From: Clostridium sp. | GTDB lineage: Bacteria; Bacillota; Clostridia; Clostridiales; Clostridiaceae | Reading direction: 5' to 3' | DNA length: 34,159 bases | Assembly: GCA_022785265.1 (NCBI GenBank) | Contig: JALFQD010000218.1 | Location: 1-34,159 of the forward strand | Part shown: positions 27,938-34,159 of the stretch, piece after piece | Layout of the letters: every line of letters starts with the position of its first letter | Position numbering within the stretch: position 1 is the first letter of the stretch | Position numbers and translations under genes: made by a program | Notes under the pieces: generated by a model | Told to the model about the DNA's origin: nothing | What the model saw: only the letters and a program-made list of their open reading frames with translations | Databases searched by the model: none

Positions 27938-29836
27938 TTGAATTTACAAAATCAAGAAGAATTTTTAGAACTAATACTTAAAAATGGATTATCTCCAGAA
28001 ATTCAATTAGCAGTATTACTTGAAAATCTTGATACTGTTTTTGAAAAAGGAACTATAAGAGCAAGAATAGTAAAGTTTAAGCTTCAAAAATATATGAAAT
28101 CTCAAAATATATGTGAAAAAGCATATGCTCTTCTTATGATAGTATCAGATGGAAAGGCTATAGATTGCATTCCGAGAGAAGATGAAATAAAAGATAAATT
28201 ATCTTTAGCTATTGAATATATAATAGAACATATTGCTCAAAGGGTTGTAAAAGGAAAAATTGAAGAAAAAGTAGAAGCAACTATTATGGAAAAGCAAGAG
28301 AAGTATATTGATGATGTAAGGCTTTCTGTTATTAAAAAAGAAAAGGGTATTGAAAATAAAAAAACTAAAAAGAAATATAATAGCCTTGTTAATATGGACC
28401 AAAGAGTTGTTAGTAAGAACTTAATGAAGTTTGTAAGACCAGAAGAATTAAATGAAATAGTTGGTCAAGAAAGAGCTATAAAGTCTCTTATATCAAAGCT
28501 TTCTTCTCCATATCCACAACACATTATTTTATATGGACCTCCAGGAGTGGGTAAAACAACAGCAGCAAGACTTGCATTAGAAGAAGTAAAAAAGCTTTCA
28601 TTTACTCCTTTTGATGATGATTCTAAGTTTGTTGAAGTTGATGGTACAACTTTAAGATGGGACCCTAGAGAAATAACAAACCCTTTGTTAGGTTCAGTAC
28701 ACGACCCTATATATCAAGGAAGTAAGAGAGACCTTGCAGAAATAGGTATTCCAGAGCCAAAGCTTGGATTAGTTACTGAGGCTCATGGTGGAATATTATT
28801 TATTGATGAAATTGGAGAATTAGATAATATACTTCAAAATAAATTACTAAAGGTTCTTGAAGATAAGAGAGTAGAATTTTCATCATCTTATTATGACCCT
28901 GATGATGAAAACATACCTAAGTATATAAAATATCTATTTGAAAATGGAGCACCAGCTGACTTTGTTTTAATAGGAGCAACAACAAAAGAACCTTCAGAAA
29001 TTAATCCAGCATTAAGGTCTAGATGTACTGAGGTTTATTTTGAACCTTTATCAGCAAAAGATATAGAAGAAATAGTAGAAAATGCAGCTGCTAAATTAAA
29101 AGTTAAACTTGAAGATGGTGTAGCTGAATTAATAAGTAGATATACAATTGAGGGTAGAAAAGCTGTAAATATTTTAACTGATGCATATGGCTTAGCTTTA
29201 TATACTCAAGATGAAAAAAAAGTTGAGGGATTTGAAATAAAGCTTAAAGATGTTGAAGAAGTAATTGCAGTAGGAAGATATGTTCCTTTTGAGAGAATAT
29301 CTAACTTATCTGAAAAAGAAGTAGGTCATATTTATGGCTTAGGAGTAAGTGGATTTATAGGTTCAACAATAGAAATAGAGGCAGCGGTATTTCCAGCAAA
29401 GAAAAAAGGTTGTGGAGCAGTAAGATTTAATGAAACAGCAGGAAGTATGGCAAAGGATTCTGTATATAATGCAGCTTCTGTTATTAGAAAGTTTACAGAT
29501 AAGGATATAAGAGATTTTGACATACATGTTAATGTAATTGGTGGAGGAAAAATTGATGGACCTTCAGCAGGAGCAGCAATAACTGCATGTGTAATTAGTG
29601 CATTGTTAGATAAACCTATAAGGCAAGATGTTGCAGTGACAGGAGAAATATCTTTAAGAGGTAAAGTAAAACCTGTTGGAGGAATATTTGAAAAAATTTA
29701 TGGTGCTAGAAGAAATGGAATAAAATTAGTATTAATTCCAAAAGATAATGAAAAAGAAATTCCTCAAGGTTTAGATGATATAGAAGTAAAAACCATAAGC
29801 AATATTGATGAATTACTAAAAATTATATTTGATTAA
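27938..29836 (+). CDS. lonC: Lon-family ATP-dependent protease LonC
   Basis: This 632-residue Lon-type protease is restricted to some spore-formers and resembles LonB more than LonA. A helical N-terminal region (about 1-170) replaces the usual Lon substrate domain. The AAA+ domain has Walker A GPPGVGKT and Walker B ILFIDEIGEL. The protease domain has a Ser-Lys dyad at S543 (DGPSAG) and K586 (GGIFEKIYGA), 43 residues apart as in E. coli Lon. Family knowledge suggests a role in sporulation, unproven here. It starts with TTG after GGAGG. It lies between rplI and dnaB as in other clostridia. Confidence 0.93.
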   Translation: MNLQNQEEFLELILKNGLSPEIQLAVLLENLDTVFEKGTIRARIVKFKLQKYMKSQNICEKAYALLMIVSDGKAIDCIPREDEIKDKLSLAIEYIIEHIAQRVVKGKIEEKVEATIMEKQEKYIDDVRLSVIKKEKGIENKKTKKKYNSLVNMDQRVVSKNLMKFVRPEELNEIVGQERAIKSLISKLSSPYPQHIILYGPPGVGKTTAARLALEEVKKLSFTPFDDDSKFVEVDGTTLRWDPREITNPLLGSVHDPIYQGSKRDLAEIGIPEPKLGLVTEAHGGILFIDEIGELDNILQNKLLKVLEDKRVEFSSSYYDPDDENIPKYIKYLFENGAPADFVLIGATTKEPSEINPALRSRCTEVYFEPLSAKDIEEIVENAAAKLKVKLEDGVAELISRYTIEGRKAVNILTDAYGLALYTQDEKKVEGFEIKLKDVEEVIAVGRYVPFERISNLSEKEVGHIYGLGVSGFIGSTIEIEAAVFPAKKKGCGAVRFNETAGSMAKDSVYNAASVIRKFTDKDIRDFDIHVNVIGGGKIDGPSAGAAITACVISALLDKPIRQDVAVTGEISLRGKVKPVGGIFEKIYGARRNGIKLVLIPKDNEKEIPQGLDDIEVKTISNIDELLKIIFD

Positions 29837-29857
29837 TTAAGAAAGGAGAGTTAATTT

Positions 29858-31192
29858 TTGGACGCTCCAATAATGAGAAGCTTACCTCAAAGCATAGAAG
29901 CAGAACAGTGTGTATTAGGAGCTATGATTACTGATAAAAACGCTATTGCTGAGGCTATTGAAAAGCTTGAAGAAGAAGATTTTTATAGAGATGGTCATAA
30001 GGTGATTTTTAAGACCATCTCTGAAATGTTTAAAGATGATATGCCAGTAGACCTTGTTACATTGTTAGAAAGATTAAAGGCTACTGAAAAGTTAGAAAAA
30101 GCAGGTGGGGTAACTTATGTGTCAGAGCTAGGTTCCTCATTGCTTACTACAATTAATTTATCTGCGTACATAAAAATTGTAAAAGAAAAATCAATACTTA
30201 GAAAACTAATAAAGGCATCTACTTCAATAATTGAAGATAGCTATAATAAACAAGGGGAAGTAGAGAATGTATTAGAGGGTGCAGAAAAAAGAATTTTTGA
30301 TATAGCAGAAAAAAGAAATACTAGTGATTTTGAACCATTAAATGTAGTATTAGAAAGAGGATTTGTTGAAATTGAAAGAATATTTAATAATAAAGGTGAA
30401 ATTACTGGAGTTGGTTCAGGATTTATCGATTTAGATGCAAAGACATCAGGATTTCAAAAGGGAGATATGGTTTTAATAGCTGCTAGACCATCAATGGGTA
30501 AAACCACCTTTGCATTAAATATTGCAGAACACGCAGCCTTAAGGGAGGGAAAAAGTGTAGTAATATTTTCATTAGAAATGTCAAAAGAACAGTTAGCATA
30601 TAAACTATTATGTTCTGAAGCTAATGTAGATATGCTTAGGCTTAGAACTGGTGCTCTTGAGGATAAAGACTGGGAAAGCATAGCTAGAGCAACAGGTCCA
30701 TTATCAAAGGCAAAGATATATATTGATGATACTGCTGGAGTAACAGTTATGGAAATGAGGTCTAAATGCAGAAGATTAAAATTAGAATATGGAATAGATT
30801 TAATAGTTATTGACTATCTTCAATTGATGTCTGGTTCTTCAAATGAAAGCAGACAACAAGAGGTATCTGAAATATCAAGATCTATTAAGGCTTTGGCAAA
30901 GGAAATGGAATGCCCAGTTATAGCATTGTCACAGCTTTCACGTGCACCAGAGCAAAGAGCAGACCATAGACCGATGCTTTCAGATTTAAGAGAATCTGGT
31001 TCTATAGAGCAAGATGCTGACCTTGTTATGTTTTTATATAGAGACGAGTATTATAACAAAGAAACAGAAGATACAAATATAGCTGAATGTATTATAGCTA
31101 AGCAAAGAAATGGTCCAGTTGGAACAGTAAAGCTAGCTTGGCTTGGTCAATATAGTAAATTTGGTAATTTAGAAGTTACACATAAAGAATAA
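29858..31192 (+). CDS. dnaB: Replicative DNA helicase DnaB
   Basis: This hexameric 5'-3' helicase of the replication fork (called DnaC in B. subtilis) has 444 residues. The N-terminal primase-binding domain (LPQSIEAEQCVLGAM) precedes the RecA-like domain with Walker A ARPSMGKTT, Walker B LIVIDYLQLM and the DnaB signature SRSIKALAKEMECPVIALSQLSR and SDLRESGSIEQDAD. The start is TTG at 29858; AAGGAGAG stands seven bases upstream, and the first in-frame ATG is too far from it. Confidence 0.97.
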   Translation: MDAPIMRSLPQSIEAEQCVLGAMITDKNAIAEAIEKLEEEDFYRDGHKVIFKTISEMFKDDMPVDLVTLLERLKATEKLEKAGGVTYVSELGSSLLTTINLSAYIKIVKEKSILRKLIKASTSIIEDSYNKQGEVENVLEGAEKRIFDIAEKRNTSDFEPLNVVLERGFVEIERIFNNKGEITGVGSGFIDLDAKTSGFQKGDMVLIAARPSMGKTTFALNIAEHAALREGKSVVIFSLEMSKEQLAYKLLCSEANVDMLRLRTGALEDKDWESIARATGPLSKAKIYIDDTAGVTVMEMRSKCRRLKLEYGIDLIVIDYLQLMSGSSNESRQQEVSEISRSIKALAKEMECPVIALSQLSRAPEQRADHRPMLSDLRESGSIEQDADLVMFLYRDEYYNKETEDTNIAECIIAKQRNGPVGTVKLAWLGQYSKFGNLEVTHKE

Positions 31193-31208
31193 AATGGGGG
31201 CTAAAAAA

Positions 31209-32009
31209 ATGAGTAAAAAAATAGGTTTTATTGGTTGTGGAAATATGGGAAGTGCTATGGTAGGGGGACTTATTAAATCTGGATTTCAAAAGAAAGAAGA
31301 TATAATAGTTTCTGCTAGAACACAAGTCTCAGTGGATAAGATAAAAAATAGTTTTGATGTTTTTGGAACAACAGATAATAAATATGTGGCTAAAAATTCT
31401 GATGTAGTAGTGTTTGCAGTAAAGCCTAATATGTATAAAAATGTTGTTGAAGAAGTAAAGGAAGAATTAACAAAGGATAAGCTTATAATAACAATAGCAG
31501 CAGGAATAAGTATTTCTAATATGGAAGAATGGCTTGGAAGTGATGCTAAGATTGTAAGAACAATGCCAAATACTCCAGCACTTGTTGGAGAGGCAATGTC
31601 TGGAGTTTGTCCAAATAAAAATGTATCTGAAGAAGAATTAAAGTTTGCTTTAGATATGTTTTCTAGCTTTGGTGAATGTGTTGAACTTGCAGAAAAAGAC
31701 TTTCATGCCTTTACTGGATTATGTGGTTCTTCACCAGCATATGTATTTATGTTCATAGAAGCTATGGCAGATGGAGCAGTAAAAATGGGCATTCCAAGAG
31801 CAAAAGCTTACAAGATGGCAGCACAAAGCGTTTTAGGCTCTGCTAAGATGGTATTAGAAACAGGAAAACATCCAGGAGAACTAAAAGACATGGTATGCTC
31901 ACCAGCAGGAACAACAATAGAAGCAGTTGAAGTCCTAGAAAGCCTTGGCTTCAGAAACGCAGCAATGCAAGCCGTAATAAAATGCTCAGAGAAATCAAAG
32001 AATATGTAA
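31209..32009 (+). CDS. proC: Pyrroline-5-carboxylate reductase
   Basis: This enzyme makes the last step of proline synthesis, reducing pyrroline-5-carboxylate with NAD(P)H. The 266-residue product opens with the dinucleotide-binding motif KKIGFIGCGNMGSAM and shows VFAVKPNMYKNV, IVRTMPNTPALVGEAM and the C-terminal signature PGELKDMVCSPAGTTIEAVEVLE. The ATG at 31209 is chosen because the upstream ATG at 31194 lies next to the dnaB stop, and its GGGGG would then serve as the ribosome binding site. Confidence 0.96.
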   Translation: MSKKIGFIGCGNMGSAMVGGLIKSGFQKKEDIIVSARTQVSVDKIKNSFDVFGTTDNKYVAKNSDVVVFAVKPNMYKNVVEEVKEELTKDKLIITIAAGISISNMEEWLGSDAKIVRTMPNTPALVGEAMSGVCPNKNVSEEELKFALDMFSSFGECVELAEKDFHAFTGLCGSSPAYVFMFIEAMADGAVKMGIPRAKAYKMAAQSVLGSAKMVLETGKHPGELKDMVCSPAGTTIEAVEVLESLGFRNAAMQAVIKCSEKSKNM

Positions 32010-32045
32010 ATCTAGCTTAATTTATCTTGGTTCAAAAATATTAAA

Positions 32046-32141
32046 AAAGTAGCTATTTAATAAAGAAATTTGATAACAATATAGTATTATAACACTTAAA
32101 AAAACACTATATATTAAATTTCTTAATTCAATAGTTACTTT
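32046..32141. repeat. 96-bp imperfect palindrome after proC
   Basis: Outer 26-base arms (32046-32071 and 32116-32141) match at 23 of 26 positions. An inner AATATAGT/ACTATATATT pairing continues the hairpin. It is almost pure A+T, lies 36 bases after the proC stop, and has no clear target duplication. It could act as a weak terminator or be a repeat-element remnant. Apart from this and the element at 32341-32424, I see nothing in the 434-bp proC-malic enzyme gap. Confidence 0.55.
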
Positions 32142-32340
32142 AATTTTTAGCTTAAATTTCTAATTTGTTTAGAAAATAATATTGTTTTTAATTTAAAGAT
32201 TATTTTAGCTCTTTACTTAAAAAGCTTACATTTATATTAAAAATATATAATAAAGCTTAATTTTATAAGGTTTTATAAATTGCTGAGCAATAAACATTAT
32301 AGTAATAAACAGTATCTAATAAATTAAATTTTGATTATTA

Positions 32341-32424
32341 AAATAGTAGTTACCTTATTTTATGAAGGCGTGACTTGGAGCCTGTCGACGGAACGACTGA
32401 ATAAATATAAGGTAACTACTATTT
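32341..32424. ncRNA. Unidentified structured element: long stem with two GC-rich apical hairpins
   Basis: A perfect 18-bp stem, AAATAGTAGTTACCTTAT (32341-32358) with 32407-32424, continues after one bulged base for five more pairs (32359-32363 with 32401-32405). Its apex holds two small hairpins: AGGC/GCCT (32366-32369, 32380-32383; ten-base loop ending TTGGA) and GTCG/CGAC (32384-32387, 32394-32397; loop ACGGAA). The apex is far richer in G+C than its surroundings. T runs flank both sides, so it may terminate proC and malic enzyme transcripts. I do not recognise a known RNA family; the strand is undecided. Confidence 0.6.
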
Positions 32425-32443
32425 TTGAAACAAGCCCAATTTT

Positions 32444-33616
32444 TTAAATTTTGTTAACTCCAGTCTTTATTGCAGCAGCTTTAACAGCCTCTGCAACAGC
32501 TTTTTGCACCTTAAGGTCAAATGCCTTAGGAATTATATTCTCAGCTGTTATTTCGTCGTCTGAGATTGAATTTGCAATAGCATAAGCAGCAGCAACTTTC
32601 ATTTCTTCATTTATTTCACTTGCTCTAACATCTAAAGCACCTCTAAATATTCCAGGGAAAGCTAATACATTATTGATTTGGTTTGGATAATCTGAACGTC
32701 CAGTTCCAACAACTTTAGCTCCAGCTTCAAGAGCATCTTCTGGGAATATTTCTGGAGTAGGGTTTGCCATAGCAAAAAGTATAGCATCCTTATTCATTGA
32801 AGCAACCATTTCTTTAGAAACTATATTAGGAGCAGAAACACCTATAAATACATCTGCATTTTTAATAGCATCTTTTAAAAGACCAGTTTCTTTATTTGGA
32901 TTTGTTATTTTAGCAAGTTCTTTTAAGTTATCATTAGGTAAAATTCCACCTTCGTGTATAACTCCATTAATATCACACATTACAATATTCTTTACACCAG
33001 ATGCAAGAAGAAGCTTGCAGATTGCAGTACCTGCAGAACCAGCACCATTTATAACAATTTTTAGGTCAGCTAGGTTCTTTTTTACAACCTTTAATGCATT
33101 TATTATTCCAGAAAGAACTACCACAGCAGTACCATGTTGGTCATCATGGAAAACAGGAATATCTAATCTTTCTTTTAATCTTCTTTCTATTTCAAAACAT
33201 CTTGGAGCAGATATATCTTCTAAGTTTATTCCCCCTAAAGATGGAGAAATTCTTACTATAGTTTCAACTATTTCATCAACATCTTTAGTATCTAGAACTA
33301 TTGGAAAAGCATCAACATCTGCAAATTCTTTAAATAATACACATTTTCCCTCCATAACAGGTAAGGAAGCTAAAGGTCCTATGTCTCCAAGCCCAAGAAC
33401 AGCAGTACCATCAGATATTACAGCAACATTATTCCATTTTCTTGTGTATATATAAGCTTTTGAAGGGTCTTTATGTATTTCTCTACAAGGTTCTGCAACT
33501 CCTGGAGTATATGCAAGGCTAAGGTCATCAGCATTATTTACTTTAGCTAATGAGTTTACTGCAATTTTTCCTCTTAGCTTTTCGTGGTATTTTAAAGATT
33601 CTTCATAAATAGTCAT
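32444..33616 (-). CDS. NAD(P)-dependent malic enzyme
   Basis: This enzyme oxidatively decarboxylates malate to pyruvate and CO2. The 390-residue short form has no phosphotransacetylase domain. Visible blocks are LAYTPGVAEPCREI with the catalytic-tyrosine region, EGKCVLFKEFADVDAFPIVLD, NLEDISAPRCFEIERRL, the metal-site VFHDDQHGTAVVVLSG and the NAD(P) motif INGAGSAGTAICKLL. ATG at 33616 is used; the longer frame begins at a GTG inside the ribosome binding site AAGGAGTG. It is transcribed against replication and divergently from purA. Confidence 0.96.
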   Translation of the reverse strand: MTIYEESLKYHEKLRGKIAVNSLAKVNNADDLSLAYTPGVAEPCREIHKDPSKAYIYTRKWNNVAVISDGTAVLGLGDIGPLASLPVMEGKCVLFKEFADVDAFPIVLDTKDVDEIVETIVRISPSLGGINLEDISAPRCFEIERRLKERLDIPVFHDDQHGTAVVVLSGIINALKVVKKNLADLKIVINGAGSAGTAICKLLLASGVKNIVMCDINGVIHEGGILPNDNLKELAKITNPNKETGLLKDAIKNADVFIGVSAPNIVSKEMVASMNKDAILFAMANPTPEIFPEDALEAGAKVVGTGRSDYPNQINNVLAFPGIFRGALDVRASEINEEMKVAAAYAIANSISDDEITAENIIPKAFDLKVQKAVAEAVKAAAIKTGVNKI

Positions 33617-33704
33617 TAAAAACACTCCTTATTATAGTTATTTTATATCAAAGTATTAACTTTTATTAATTTGCATTTAAAATAAAATTTGTACAACAAT
33701 ATAT

Positions 33705-33733
33705 ATTATACGAATTATTTTCAAGTTTTGCAA
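33705..33733 (-). promoter_or_regulatory. Promoter of malic enzyme
   Basis: On the minus strand TTGCAA (33728-33733), 17 bases, TATAAT (33705-33710), with about 90 bases of leader. It lies back to back with the purA promoter, the -35 boxes being 20 bases apart. Confidence 0.8.
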
Positions 33734-33753
33734 AAAAATATTCGACATTATAG

Positions 33754-33782
33754 TTGACCTATTAAGTTGAGTTTGCTAGTAT
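33754..33782 (+). promoter_or_regulatory. Promoter of purA
   Basis: TTGACC (33754-33759), 17 bases, TAGTAT (33777-33782), 42 bases before the purA start codon. Confidence 0.75.
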
Positions 33783-33818
33783 GAAAGGTGGATATGGATA
33801 TTTTCACAAGGAGGCTAA

Positions 33819-34159
<341 letters not shown>

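Noticed and set aside
30934..30949. CACGTG-centred, parS-like word in dnaB
   Set aside because: Four of 16 positions differ from the parS sites here and it lies in conserved coding sequence; the four intergenic sites are identical to each other.
32366..32397. Match to known two-hairpin RNAs (for example TwoAYGGAY) considered for the apex
   Set aside because: The loops (one ending TTGGA, the other ACGGAA) do not both fit AYGGAY and I cannot run a covariance search, so no family name is given.
33015..33455. 146-residue frame opposite malic enzyme
   Set aside because: Shadow frame over conserved malic enzyme motifs, with no start signals.

Overview
This is the replication-origin region of a low-GC, endospore-forming Firmicute, most probably Clostridium sensu stricto. 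The evidence is very AT-rich DNA, the order gyrA-gyrB-remB-recF-yaaA-dnaN-oriC-dnaA-oriC-rpmH-rnpA-yidD-yidC-khpB-mnmE-mnmG-rsmG-noc-soj-spo0J, sporulation-linked genes (soj/spo0J, yyaC, lonC) and a clostridial rpsF-ssb-rpsR / gdpP-rplI-lonC-dnaB block. I cannot name the species from sequence alone.

Layout. Bases 1-56 are the 5' end of a 16S rRNA gene on the minus strand, preceded by two strong sigma-A promoters and a boxA. Bases 771-8022 are the minus-strand replication/recombination operon dnaN-yaaA-recF-remB-gyrB-gyrA. Bases 8023-10080 are a bipartite oriC: DnaA-box clusters on both sides of dnaA, with a DnaA-trio element (six TAG repeats next to a perfect box) between dnaA and dnaN. From 10.1 kb genes run on the plus strand: rpmH-rnpA-yidD-yidC-khpB, then mnmE-mnmG-rsmG-noc, then soj-spo0J and a DUF4446 gene. 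Most genes on each side of the origin therefore point away from it, co-directional with the forks. The exceptions are yyaC, a cysteine desulfurase and malic enzyme, which are head-on.

From 17.4 to 22.2 kb lie four identical 16-bp palindromic parS sites, all between genes, together with soj/spo0J, a Noc paralogue and an extra DnaA-box group upstream of soj. Next come a DUF3343 / MscS / DUF951 group, the rpsF-ssb-rpsR operon with a leader that fits the S6:S18 autoregulatory motif, a MazG-like gene, the gdpP-rplI-lonC-dnaB-proC run, a 434-bp gap with two unusual hairpin structures, malic enzyme, and the start of purA.

How the parts work together. DnaA fires oriC. Soj and Spo0J on parS segregate the origin and can modulate DnaA. 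Noc blocks division over the nucleoid. RnpA, YidC/YidD, MnmE/MnmG and RsmG supply RNA and membrane maturation. GdpP sets c-di-AMP. The protein-coding genes are mostly ordinary; the less expected signals are in non-coding DNA: the structured GC-rich element at 32341-32424, the yyaC hairpin/promoter overlap, the soj leader hairpin with DnaA boxes, and a possible MITE downstream of rpsR.
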